Part shown: positions 43,947-52,245 of the stretch, piece after piece
Numbering within the stretch: the stretch's first letter is position 1
Layout: every line of letters begins with the position of its first letter
Assembly (NCBI GenBank): GCA_002278935.1
Contig: NCJL01000006.1
Location: 62,001-126,000, forward strand
Source: Gallionellales bacterium 39-52-133
GTDB taxonomy: Bacteria; Pseudomonadota; Gammaproteobacteria; Burkholderiales; Gallionellaceae
Length of the DNA: 64,000 nucleotides
Direction: 5' to 3'
Notes under the pieces: generated by a model
What the model saw: the letters and a program-made list of their open reading frames with translations, nothing else
The model's database searches: none
Told to the model about the DNA's origin: nothing
Position numbers and translations under genes: made by a program

Positions 43947-45668
43947 TCAAGATATTTTATTTTTCTCATTCTGTTCCGCCTCGACAATAGGTTTATAGCC
44001 CCAATCCCGCACGCCCTGGATTAGCACATCGATATCACCGGTCGGGATTTGCAGCATCTGTAAAGCAGTCGCACCAAGGCGCATGCTCGCTTCCAGCGCT
44101 TCGGGGTAGGCGTGGGTTGCGCCGGCGTCGAGCAGGCGTGAGCTTGATTCAAGATCGCGCGCCCGCGCAATGACGGGCACATGCGGGCAATTGCTGCGCA
44201 TGTAGGTCACCGCGCGCAATGCCGTGGCGGGATTGTCAACGGTAATCACGACCAGCGCGGCCCGCTCCACATGTACCGCTGCCAGCAATTCCGGATCTGA
44301 GATGTCGCCATATAAAACCTGATGGCCATCCGCACGCCCTTTCGCTACTCTTTGCACATCGCTGTCAAAGGCAATAAAAGGTACGCCGCTAGACTGCAGC
44401 AACACGGCAATGGTGTGCCCCACCCGGCCATAACCGCCGATCAATACACGCTGCTCCTGCACATCCAGTATTTTTTCAGGAATAGTGTCAGCCTCAACGC
44501 GCCGCGCGCCAGTCAGACGTGTTGCAATGGCAAGGTTAAAGCGGATCAGAAATGCACCCGCGATCATGGAGAATAAAACGGAGGTCAGGGCGATCTGGCC
44601 CAAATGCACATCAATCACCTTGGCATCAAGCGCGATGGCCAGCAGCGCAAAACCGAACTCTCCACCCACCGCCAACAGCAATCCGGTGCGCCACGCCATC
44701 AGGCTGGCGATTCCGCTCTTGTGCACCATCGCCGCCACCAGCAGGATTTTGCTCAGCAAAATCAGCAAGCCGCCCAGCAAGGCCCAGTGCCATATTTGCG
44801 GCAGAATTGCGGGATCGATCAGCATGCCAATGCCGATAAAAAACAGGCCCAGCAGCACATCGCGGAAAGGACGCACGCTGGATTCCACCTGATGACGAAA
44901 CTCCGTTTCGCCCAGCATCATCCCGGCCAGAAACGCGCCGAAAGCCAGTGACAAGCCCAGGCTGTTGGTGGTCCAGGCCGCCAGCAGTGTCACCAGCAAT
45001 ACCGCCAGCGTAAACACCTCGGCGGAACGACGCTGTGTAACCAGATGAAAAAGTGGCCGCAACAGCCAGCGCCCCGCAAAAAATACCAGTGCAAACGCCA
45101 GCACGGCTTTTGCGATCGCCCAGCCCAGGGAGCCTGCCAGTACATCGGCACCGGCCGCCACGCCCAGCACCGGTATGACCACCAGAAAAGGAACAGCCGT
45201 GACATCCTGAAACACGGACATCGCCAGTCCAAGTCGGCCATGCGGACTATTTTCTTCACCCTGCTCGGCCAGTTGGCTGCCGATAATGGTGGAAGAAGAC
45301 TGCGCAAAGACTGCGCCTATCACAAATGCGCCGGCGGCGGGCACACCGGCCAGCCACAGCAGCACACCCACGACGGCTGTGGTAAACACGACTTGTGCCG
45401 TGCCAAGACCAAGCACCTGGTGCCGCAGCGCATGCAACTGCGGCAGCGAATAATTGAGGCCGATGGTGAACAGCAGGAAGACCACGCCAAACTCGGCCAG
45501 CACTTTGAACTCCGGCACATTGACAGTAGGCCCTGTCGTATGCGGCCCGAGTATCACTCCCACCAGCAGATAGCCCAGACTGGTCGGGATATGCAGGCGC
45601 TGGAACGCAAGCACCACAGCGACCGCCACACCCAGCAGCAGCAGGATTTGTGCGAGATGTTCCATCAT
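43947..45668 (-). CDS. Kef-type monovalent cation:proton antiporter (CPA2) with TrkA-N domain
   Basis: The 573-residue protein has about 12 membrane helices (1-380), including FLLFTIGLNYSLPQL and the ion-site region FAQSSSTIIGSQLA. A cytoplasmic TrkA-N domain follows (about 410-530, motif VLIGGYGRVGHTIAVLLQ). The layout resembles KefB/KefC and YbaL, K+/H+ antiporters. A tail of about 40 residues (QMLQIPTGDIDVLIQGVRDW) ends the protein. The start is one of two adjacent ATG codons at 45668/45665. Confidence 0.92.
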   Translation of the reverse strand: MMEHLAQILLLLGVAVAVVLAFQRLHIPTSLGYLLVGVILGPHTTGPTVNVPEFKVLAEFGVVFLLFTIGLNYSLPQLHALRHQVLGLGTAQVVFTTAVVGVLLWLAGVPAAGAFVIGAVFAQSSSTIIGSQLAEQGEENSPHGRLGLAMSVFQDVTAVPFLVVIPVLGVAAGADVLAGSLGWAIAKAVLAFALVFFAGRWLLRPLFHLVTQRRSAEVFTLAVLLVTLLAAWTTNSLGLSLAFGAFLAGMMLGETEFRHQVESSVRPFRDVLLGLFFIGIGMLIDPAILPQIWHWALLGGLLILLSKILLVAAMVHKSGIASLMAWRTGLLLAVGGEFGFALLAIALDAKVIDVHLGQIALTSVLFSMIAGAFLIRFNLAIATRLTGARRVEADTIPEKILDVQEQRVLIGGYGRVGHTIAVLLQSSGVPFIAFDSDVQRVAKGRADGHQVLYGDISDPELLAAVHVERAALVVITVDNPATALRAVTYMRSNCPHVPVIARARDLESSSRLLDAGATHAYPEALEASMRLGATALQMLQIPTGDIDVLIQGVRDWGYKPIVEAEQNEKNKIS

Positions 45669-45800
45669 GCGGAATTTGCACCCGGTTGAGTTGCGGCAAG
45701 AGAGATGAAAAATAAAAATTTATCCATGAATAAATTCGGCCTTGTAAATTTTGAACTGAAGTATCGAAGGACCTGCGGTATTCTAAACCGGAGGGCTTGA

Positions 45801-45845
45801 TCAAGCTGCAAGTACAGCCCTGAAATTTTCGGCATAGTGAATCAT
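45801..45845 (-). pseudogene. Decayed remnant of the 5' end of a P-type ATPase gene
   Basis: From ATG 45845 the codons read MIHYAENFRAVLAA and then stop. The P-type ATPase at 43810 starts MIHHAETSEAVLVA: 9 of 14 residues and 31 of the first 42 bases match. The upstream AGAGG...CC region also looks similar. It lies in the 408-base gap 45669-46076, which otherwise shows no gene. The rest of the second ATPase copy is gone, replaced by the Kef-type antiporter. Confidence 0.5.
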
Positions 45846-46076
45846 GGCGAGGTCCTCTTGTGATTAATCGGCTGATGTAATTTCAAGCATTTCAGGGGCC
45901 ATTATTAACTCGAGTGTCTATCCCGCCTGTTGGTTCCTTCTTTTTGTTATTTTGTATCACTATTGCCGAATTCAATAGCTGCCACGCGAATACACCACCA
46001 GCCTGGATGTACAATGTTAAAAAACAGCATCCCGTCACCCGATTTTTTATCGCTGCTCACTCAGGACTCGCAAGAC

Positions 46077-47084
46077 ATGACACTCTGGTTGCAACTTCTG
46101 CTGTGCCTTGCCGTGATTGCATACGCCGGCTATTTTCTGTCGCGCTTTGGCGACATCATCGCCGAGAAATCGGGAATTTCCGCCTCGTGGATCGGCCTCG
46201 TGCTCCTTTCAACCGCCACTTCTCTGCCGGAACTGGTGACCGGAATTTCCGCCGTTTCATTTGCCAGCGCGCCCGATATCGCGGTGGGCGACGTGCTGGG
46301 CAGCACCGTCTTCAACCTCACCATTCTGGTGCTGCTGGACGCCCTGTACAAACGTGAAACCATCTATAGCCGCGCCGCGCAGGGACATATACTGTCGGCT
46401 TCACTTGGCACAATTCTGATCGCCTTCGCCGGCTTCAGCCTGCTGCTGGACCAGGCCGGCATGAGTCCTTCATTGTGGCATGTAGGGCTTTATTCGCCGT
46501 TTATCCTGCTGGTGTATATCGCTGCGATGCGCGCTGTTTACAGCTACGAACACCGCACCCTTTCTGAATATACAGAAGCCTCAACCGAACGTTACCCCAA
46601 AGCAACGCTGCGCAGCGCCATCAAAGGCTATTTGCTGGCCACAACAGCTGTGCTGCTGGCAGGCTCGTGGCTGCCCTTTGTCGCCACCGACATAGCCGTG
46701 ATGATGGGCTGGAACAAGAGCTTTGTCGGCACCCTGCTGGTGGCCGCCGTCACCTCCGCGCCCGAGGTGGCCGTCACCATCGCCGCCCTGCGCATCGGCG
46801 CACTGGATATGGCCATCGCCAATCTGCTCGGCAGCAATCTGTTCGACATCATCATTCTGTCGATAGATGATGTGTTTTACACCAGGGGGCCATTGCTCGC
46901 ACACGTCGATGCCAGCCACGCGCTTACCGCTTTCACCGCGGTCATGATGAGCGCACTGGTAACCGTGGGCCTGATCTTTCGCCCGCAAGGGCGGGTGGTG
47001 CTGGGACTGACCTGGGTAAGTCTCGGCTTGCTGATGCTGTATGTAGTCAACTCGTGGTTGCTGTTTGGGCAGTCAAGTCAGTAA
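46077..47084 (+). CDS. Sodium/calcium exchanger family protein (CaCA, YrbG-like)
   Basis: The 335-residue membrane protein from ATG 46077 has ten helices and both alpha repeats: LSTATSLPELVTGISAV and AAVTSAPEVAVTIAALRIG, followed by NLLGSNLFDI. CaCA proteins exchange Ca2+ for Na+ or H+. The frame is open upstream to 45930, with an ATG at 46014, but the family usually starts right before the first helix as here. A loop with the charged segment RALYSYEHRTLSEYTE-type residues separates the halves. Confidence 0.88.
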   Translation: MTLWLQLLLCLAVIAYAGYFLSRFGDIIAEKSGISASWIGLVLLSTATSLPELVTGISAVSFASAPDIAVGDVLGSTVFNLTILVLLDALYKRETIYSRAAQGHILSASLGTILIAFAGFSLLLDQAGMSPSLWHVGLYSPFILLVYIAAMRAVYSYEHRTLSEYTEASTERYPKATLRSAIKGYLLATTAVLLAGSWLPFVATDIAVMMGWNKSFVGTLLVAAVTSAPEVAVTIAALRIGALDMAIANLLGSNLFDIIILSIDDVFYTRGPLLAHVDASHALTAFTAVMMSALVTVGLIFRPQGRVVLGLTWVSLGLLMLYVVNSWLLFGQSSQ

Positions 47085-47120
47085 TACCCCAGGTTCGGAA
47101 AAATTTGCGGAGAGTGAACA

Positions 47121-47474
47121 GTGACAAACAATTACGCCAAAATCCGTTTTTTCAGAAACAATATTCCTTCCTTCGCGTGCATACCCGGATGTCATGATTG
47201 CTGCGGACCGGTAACGGCCTCCTCCGAAGAAATGGCGAATCTTCCCGTTAAAAGCAACGCGGAACATGAAGCCGCCCTTGCCGATTTAAGCTGTCCTCAC
47301 CTAGGTAAAAATGGCTGCGAGGTTTATGGCGAGCGCCCGCTGATCTGCCGCCTGTTCGGCACCACGCCACGCATGCCTTGTCCCAATGGCATGCGGCCCG
47401 AGGTGATGATCGCACCGGAGATTGAAGCCCGGATCAATCAGTTCTTGCTGCAAACGCGGCAGGTGCTGGTTTGA
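47121..47474 (+). CDS. YkgJ-family cysteine cluster protein
   Basis: The 117-residue protein starts at GTG 47121 and has the YkgJ cysteine pattern: CIPGCHDCC near residue 20, then CPH, CEVY, CRLFG and CPNG. The family probably binds a zinc or iron-sulfur cluster, with no established function. It stands 36 bases after the CaCA gene on the same strand and may be cotranscribed with it. The short length is normal for this family. Confidence 0.85.
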   Translation: MTNNYAKIRFFRNNIPSFACIPGCHDCCGPVTASSEEMANLPVKSNAEHEAALADLSCPHLGKNGCEVYGERPLICRLFGTTPRMPCPNGMRPEVMIAPEIEARINQFLLQTRQVLV

Positions 47475-47492
47475 GGGAACAAAGCTGCGCGC

Positions 47493-48416
47493 TTAACTAA
47501 GAGTGCTGCGTTTACTCCAGCCAAAAATATCCTCGCGCGCTGTCTTGCTGATCGCGACAATTGCGGGATGCGTAATGCGGCGTTCGGTGGTGATTGCGTA
47601 AAGCTGCTCGACGACTGTGTCGATGCGGCCCGCTTCCATCACTTTGTATTGCTCGCATACATGTTCAACGATAGCAGTCGGTGCGACAAACAAACCGGCG
47701 CCGGCCTGACCAAAGGATTTCATCAGGGCACTATCATCAAATTCGCCAACAATGCGGGGCCGCAGAGCGTTGGCCTCCAGCCACTGGACCAGCCTGGTAC
47801 GGGTGGCCGCATCTTCGCCCGGCAGCAGAAAAGGTGCGTTGTCCAGCACGGCGGGAAATTTTCCAGCCAGCGTCTTCAACAAACGGCGGGTACCGAATAC
47901 CGACAGCCCGCTCTCGCCGAGCAAGTGGTTATAGCCGCGCACATTCAGCTGCGTCGGCATCGGCCTGTCGGCAATAATCATGTCGAGCCGGTGTATCGCC
48001 AGCTCTGCCAACAGCGGCGCCAATCGCCCTTCGCGACAAATCAGCCGCACCGGCTCTTCCAGCTTGAGCGCAGGCTCCACCAGACGGTAGGCGACGGCCT
48101 TCGACACCGAGTCGGCAATGCCCACGCGGAATGGCAACGATTTATTTGTCTTCTGGTCGTGCAACACCTCAAGCAGTTCGTCACCGATATTGAAGATATC
48201 TTCGGCATAGCTGAGTATGCGCAGCCCTGCATCGGTCAGCTCAAGGTTGCGCCCGGCGCGGCGAAACAGATCAACGCCCAGCGTTGCCTCGAACTCCTTC
48301 AATTGCCCGCTGATGGAATGCGGCGCCAGGTTCAACTGCCCTGCGGCTCGCGCAATGCTGCCGGTTTTGGCTACGGTCCAGAAGTAGCGCAAATGCTTGA
48401 AGTTGAGTGTCGCCAT
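47493..48416 (-). CDS. nhaR: LysR-type activator NhaR
   Basis: The 307-residue regulator has an N-terminal winged helix (LNFKHLRYFWTVAKTGSI, GQLNLAPHSISGQLKEFEATLG) that follows NhaR more closely than generic LysR proteins, and a substrate-binding C-terminal domain. NhaR responds to Na+ and activates nhaA in E. coli. Here nhaA lies about 4 kb away on the same strand at 52246-53640, not adjacent, so the regulatory link is inferred. The start is ATG 48416. Confidence 0.85.
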   Translation of the reverse strand: MATLNFKHLRYFWTVAKTGSIARAAGQLNLAPHSISGQLKEFEATLGVDLFRRAGRNLELTDAGLRILSYAEDIFNIGDELLEVLHDQKTNKSLPFRVGIADSVSKAVAYRLVEPALKLEEPVRLICREGRLAPLLAELAIHRLDMIIADRPMPTQLNVRGYNHLLGESGLSVFGTRRLLKTLAGKFPAVLDNAPFLLPGEDAATRTRLVQWLEANALRPRIVGEFDDSALMKSFGQAGAGLFVAPTAIVEHVCEQYKVMEAGRIDTVVEQLYAITTERRITHPAIVAISKTAREDIFGWSKRSTLS

Positions 48417-48439
48417 GGTGCCCTTTCAATTTATCCCAG

Positions 48440-48533
48440 CCGGACAAGCCGTAACCAAAATGTGCAGGGCGGGCAAAAGCCGAAGGTTGTGCCCGCGAAT
48501 CCGCGTGGGCAGATGAAACTAGCCCACCCTGCA
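48440..48533. repeat. GTAGGGTGGGC-type repeat, third copy
   Basis: TGCAGGGCGGGC (48463-48474) pairs with GCCCACCCTGCA (48522-48533), with an internal GCCCGCG/CGTGGGC pair. The leader CGGACAAGCCGTAACC matches the leader of the 24765-24823 copy. It lies upstream of nhaR. Confidence 0.65.
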
Positions 48534-48668
48534 CTTGCCACCCTCACCTTGTTTACGCCAACCAATACATCGAATTTACCGATGTATTTTATCATAATAT
48601 TCGAATTGTCAGATATCACCTTACGCACTAGCATTCAATCCGTGTTCAACCCGACAGGAGAATGAATC

Positions 48669-49061
48669 ATGCGTATCAACATACAGACAAGCGGCTTCAA
48701 ATTAACCGACGGCCTGCGCGAGCACACCGAAAGGCGCTTGCAGTTTGCGCTGAGCTGGGCCGTGCATGACGTGCGCAAAGTTGTCGTGCGTCTTTCCGAC
48801 ATTAACGGGCCGCGCGGCGGCAACGATAAACGCTGTTACATACAGATCCCCATTCCCGGCAGGCCGGATGTCGTGATCGAGGATACCGAGTCCGATCTCT
48901 ATGTCGCGATTGACCGCGCGGCTGATCGGATCGAACGTTCGGTGGCACGCCGCCTGGAACGCCAGCGGGAACACGCACATGGCAGCTTTAAGACCGCAGC
49001 GGCATACACTGCCGACTCTGCAATCACAATTTCAGACAGACAAGGAGAACCTGCATTATGA
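48669..49061 (+). CDS. hpf: HPF/RaiA-like ribosome hibernation factor family protein
   Basis: The 130-residue protein starts MRINIQTSGFKLTDGLREH and has the beta-alpha-beta-beta-beta-alpha sequence of short HPF/YfiA proteins (VVVRLSDINGPRGGNDKRCYIQ, DLYVAIDRAADRIERSV). Family members bind the ribosome A/P site in starved cells. The C-terminus adds about 30 residues rich in Thr/Ala that are not conserved. GGAG precedes ATG 48669. Its TGA overlaps the htpX ATG (ATGA), so both are coupled. Confidence 0.85.
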   Translation: MRINIQTSGFKLTDGLREHTERRLQFALSWAVHDVRKVVVRLSDINGPRGGNDKRCYIQIPIPGRPDVVIEDTESDLYVAIDRAADRIERSVARRLERQREHAHGSFKTAAAYTADSAITISDRQGEPAL

Positions 49062-49933
49062 AACGCGTATTACTCTTCCTCGCCACCAACTTCGCCATCG
49101 TGCTGGTGCTGTCAGTCACCATGCGCGTGCTGGGGGTGGAACCTTATCTCAACGCCAACGGCCTCAACCTCACCTCGCTGCTGATTTTTGCGGCGGTGAT
49201 GGGCTTCGGCGGCTCATTCATCTCGCTTGCCATTTCCAAGTGGATGGCGAAAAAATCGATGGGGGTGCGGGTGATCGAGGCTCCATCCAGTTCAACCGAG
49301 CTCTGGCTGCTGGATACGGTGCGCAAATATTCGGAGATAGCGCACATCAGGATGCCCGAAGTGGGGATTTTCGAGTCGCCCGAGGTCAACGCCTTTGCCA
49401 CCGGCATGAGCAAAAACAGCTCACTGGTGGCTGTCTCCAGCGGTCTGTTAAAGCAGATGACGCGCGCGGAGGCCGAGGCCGTGCTGGGACATGAAATCGC
49501 CCACATCGCCAACGGCGACATGGTGACGCTGGCGCTGATTCAGGGCGTGGTGAATACCTTCGTGATGTTCCTGTCGCGCGTGATCGGTCACCTGGTGGAC
49601 AAGGTGGTGTTCAAGACCGAGCGCGGCACCGGCCCGGCCTTTTTTGTCACCATGATCATTGCCGAAATGGTGCTGGGTATCCTCGCCTCTATCATCGTGA
49701 TGTGGTTCTCGCGCAAGCGCGAATTCCGTGCAGACTATGGCGGTGCCCACCTTGCCGGAAAGCAAAACATGATAGCCGCGCTGCAACGCCTGAACAGCCT
49801 GCATGCCGCACCGTTGCCGGAAAAAATGGCGGCCTTCGGCATCTCCGGTGGCAAGGCCTCCGGCTTCAAGAAACTGTTCATGACCCATCCTCCACTGGAA
49901 GAACGCATCGCTGTGCTGCAGGCTGCGGAGTGA
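49058..49933 (+). CDS. htpX: Membrane zinc protease HtpX
   Basis: The 291-residue inner-membrane protease has two N-terminal helices (LLFLATNFAIVLVLSVTM, LLIFAAVMGFGGSFISLAI), the zinc motif GHEIAHIANGD and two further helices. HtpX degrades misfolded membrane proteins. Family length is 285-295. It is translationally coupled to the HPF gene, linking envelope and ribosome stress. The C-terminal FMTHPPLEERI is conserved. An IHF-like motif follows at 49991. Confidence 0.95.
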   Translation: MKRVLLFLATNFAIVLVLSVTMRVLGVEPYLNANGLNLTSLLIFAAVMGFGGSFISLAISKWMAKKSMGVRVIEAPSSSTELWLLDTVRKYSEIAHIRMPEVGIFESPEVNAFATGMSKNSSLVAVSSGLLKQMTRAEAEAVLGHEIAHIANGDMVTLALIQGVVNTFVMFLSRVIGHLVDKVVFKTERGTGPAFFVTMIIAEMVLGILASIIVMWFSRKREFRADYGGAHLAGKQNMIAALQRLNSLHAAPLPEKMAAFGISGGKASGFKKLFMTHPPLEERIAVLQAAE

Positions 49934-49990
49934 TTTTATTCGTGCAAGGCGCAATACAGGGTGCGTGGACCGCACCCTGTATACGCTTTT

Positions 49991-50017
49991 CAAGTATCTG
50001 ATTTTATTGAATATTTT
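49991..50017 (-). promoter_or_regulatory. AT-rich motif with IHF-site core, copy f
   Basis: On the minus strand it starts AAAATATTCAATAA and ends AATCAGATACTTG, one mismatch from WATCAANNNNTTR. It lies 40 bases upstream of the TerC gene start, in the opposite orientation. Confidence 0.4.
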
Positions 50018-50057
50018 TAACTTAATACCGATATTGGTGAGCACTAAGGAGTAATAC

Positions 50058-51020
50058 ATGAATCCCGCTATATCAATTGGCGAACCCTGGATGTGGGGTG
50101 CTTTCATCGGCTTCGTGCTGATCATGCTGGTGCTGGATCTTTTCGTGTTCGGTGGCAGCAAGGCGCACAAGGTGAGCGTAAAGGAGGCGGCCAGCTGGTC
50201 GCTGGCATGGGTGAGCATGGCACTGCTTTTCAACGCAGGCCTGTGGTGGTATTTGAGCGGCACTGCCGGGCAGGAAATCGCCGACCGCAAGGCGCTGGAA
50301 TTTCTCACCGGCTATCTGATCGAGAAATCCCTGTCGGTAGACAATGTCTTCATCTTCCTGCTGATATTCTCGTCCTTCCACGTCGCCGCCGAATACCAGC
50401 GCCGGGTGCTGATCTACGGCGTGCTGGGCGCCATCGTGTTGCGCGCCATCATGATTTTGGCAGGAGCATGGGTGGTACAGGAATTCAGCTGGGTGCTGTA
50501 TATTTTCGGCGTATTCCTGCTGATCACCGGCATGCGCATGCTGGTGATGGCGGAAAAAAAACCCGACCTGGAAAAAAATCCGGTGCTGAAATTCGCGCGC
50601 CGTCATCTGCGCATTTCCGCTGACAACCACGGCGAGAAATTCATGGTAATGAAAAACGGCGTGCTTTATTTCACGCCGCTGTTTCTGGTGCTGATTCTGA
50701 TCGAGGTATCAGATCTGGTATTTGCGGTGGATTCGATCCCTGCGATTTTTGCGATCACCACTGACCCCTTCATTGTCTTCACCTCGAATATTTTCGCCAT
50801 CATGGGACTGCGCGCACTGTACTTCCTGCTCGCCGATGTGGCGGATCGCTTCCACCTGCTGAAATACGGCCTGGCAATGGTGCTCTCCTTCATCGGCACA
50901 AAGATGCTGATCGCGCCCTGGTATCATGTGCCGGTCGCGGCTTCGCTGATTATCGTCACAGTGCTGATCGCCGCCAGCGTGGTAGCCAGCCTGCTCGCCA
51001 CGCGCAAGGAAACAAATTAA
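50058..51020 (+). CDS. TerC-family membrane protein (Mn2+ exporter type)
   Basis: The 320-residue protein has about nine helices and the family signature IEKSLSVDNVFIFLLIFS and FAVDSIPAIFAIT, with paired acidic residues that bind metal. TerC/Alx proteins are linked to tellurite resistance and manganese export. AAGGAG precedes ATG 50058. Its stop overlaps the ATG of a 42-residue small protein gene (TAATG), pointing to a common transcript. Confidence 0.92.
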   Translation: MNPAISIGEPWMWGAFIGFVLIMLVLDLFVFGGSKAHKVSVKEAASWSLAWVSMALLFNAGLWWYLSGTAGQEIADRKALEFLTGYLIEKSLSVDNVFIFLLIFSSFHVAAEYQRRVLIYGVLGAIVLRAIMILAGAWVVQEFSWVLYIFGVFLLITGMRMLVMAEKKPDLEKNPVLKFARRHLRISADNHGEKFMVMKNGVLYFTPLFLVLILIEVSDLVFAVDSIPAIFAITTDPFIVFTSNIFAIMGLRALYFLLADVADRFHLLKYGLAMVLSFIGTKMLIAPWYHVPVAASLIIVTVLIAASVVASLLATRKETN

Positions 51021-51148
51021 TGTTACAGGGCCTGCTCGTAGCGCTGCTGCTTACGCTTGGCATTCTTGCGAGCGTCAGGCTGCAACCCCCTGCACCATCA
51101 CCGATAACGGCGGCAGGAAAATCTGCTTCCAAGCACAATGAAATCTAA
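51020..51148 (+). CDS. Small 42-residue single-span protein coupled to TerC
   Basis: ATG 51020 shares its A with the TerC stop (TAATG), so coupling is likely. The product begins MLQGLLVALLLTLGILASV, one membrane helix or a signal-like segment, then a Pro/Ala/Ser tail with Lys/His near the end. No separate ribosome site is visible. I recognise no family. It could be a small subunit or a translational bridge to the next gene, which overlaps or follows closely. Confidence 0.45.
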   Translation: MLQGLLVALLLTLGILASVRLQPPAPSPITAAGKSASKHNEI

Positions 51149-51161
51149 ACAGGACAGCGCC

Positions 51162-51848
51162 ATGACTGACAACACCAAACCCAATGCCATGATCGAATTG
51201 CTGATCACCCTGATCATTCCCTCGCTGATCCTGATGAAGCTCAGCGCTCCGGAGAACCTGGGCGTCGTCAATGCACTGTTGCTGGCACTGGCTTTCCCGC
51301 TATTCTGGGGCGCGCGCGATTTGCTCGCACGTCGCAAACTCAATCTGTTTGCCGCCCTGGGCCTGGTCAGCATCCTGCTTACCGGCGGCATCGGCCTGCT
51401 GCAACTGGACACACAGTGGCTGGCCATCAAGGAAGCGGCCGTCCCCGGGCTGATAGGCCTGAGTGTGCTGGCTTCCGTGTATACCCGCTACCCATTGGTA
51501 AAGGTGTTGCTGTTCAGCCCGGCATTGATGAACATCGAGCGGATACAGGAAAGCCTGAGCCAGCGCGGTAACTATGCCGCCTTTGAAACGCGCCTGAAAA
51601 AAGCCACCTGGATGCTGGGTGCGACCTTCTTTTTCTCCTCCGCCATGAACTACTTCCTCGCCACCTGGGTTGTCACCAGCCCGGCCGGCAGTGTTGCGTT
51701 TAACGAAGAGCTTGGGCGCATGACCCTGCTGAGTTATCCCGTGATCGCATTGCCGTCGATGCTGATGATGGCGGTAGTACTGTATTACCTGACACGCTCG
51801 ATCCGCGAACTGGCCGGGCTGAAACTCGTCGAGGCGCTCAAACTCTGA
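51162..51848 (+). CDS. VC0807-like membrane protein of unknown function
   Basis: The 228-residue protein from ATG 51162 (AGGA upstream) has five to six membrane helices: ELLITLIIPSLILMKL, LLLALAFPLFWGARDLL, AALGLVSILLTGGIGLLQL and two C-terminal ones. The pattern matches VC0807-family proteins of unknown function. ATG 51138 is an alternative start overlapping the small 42-residue ORF. Being last in the TerC transcript, it may take part in metal or ion homeostasis; this is inference. Confidence 0.75.
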   Translation: MTDNTKPNAMIELLITLIIPSLILMKLSAPENLGVVNALLLALAFPLFWGARDLLARRKLNLFAALGLVSILLTGGIGLLQLDTQWLAIKEAAVPGLIGLSVLASVYTRYPLVKVLLFSPALMNIERIQESLSQRGNYAAFETRLKKATWMLGATFFFSSAMNYFLATWVVTSPAGSVAFNEELGRMTLLSYPVIALPSMLMMAVVLYYLTRSIRELAGLKLVEALKL

Positions 51849-52040
51849 AGCTGTGAAATCCTATCGGCACCAGAGGAGTCCGCTGAGTCCGTTGTTGTAT
51901 GGCATTACAATCGCCGTATCGCTGAGCCCACCCAACACAGCAAGCAATGCCTGAGCCAGCCTGTTTGCCATGCGTAAGTGTATCCACTGATGCTGCTGCA
52001 CCCAAGTAAATACATAATTTTTTTACGAAGGAGACATGAG

Positions 52041-52157
52041 ATGAAAATAAATAACAACACCGCAAAAGCGCTACCCAATCAATTACTCCGCATCAGGATT
52101 GCAGCGGGCTTCTCGGGGCTCATCCTGATCACCCTGCTTATCCAGCTTGGGCGTTAG
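52041..52157 (+). CDS. Small 38-residue membrane protein
   Basis: ATG 52041 is preceded by AAGGAG at seven bases. The product has a basic, polar start (MKINNNTAKALPNQLLRI), then one hydrophobic helix (GFSGLILITLLIQLG) and stops. The strong ribosome site and clean topology support expression. The 397-base gap 51849-52245 holds only this ORF; nothing else is evident there. Function unknown; it is convergent with nhaA. Confidence 0.5.
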   Translation: MKINNNTAKALPNQLLRIRIAAGFSGLILITLLIQLGR

Positions 52158-52245
52158 CAGCGAAACAGTACGCCACAATGCAGCCCACGGTCAGCGACGA
52201 AGCACGCCGGGATTTATCGCCGGCACAACGCGGTCATGCCTGCGT

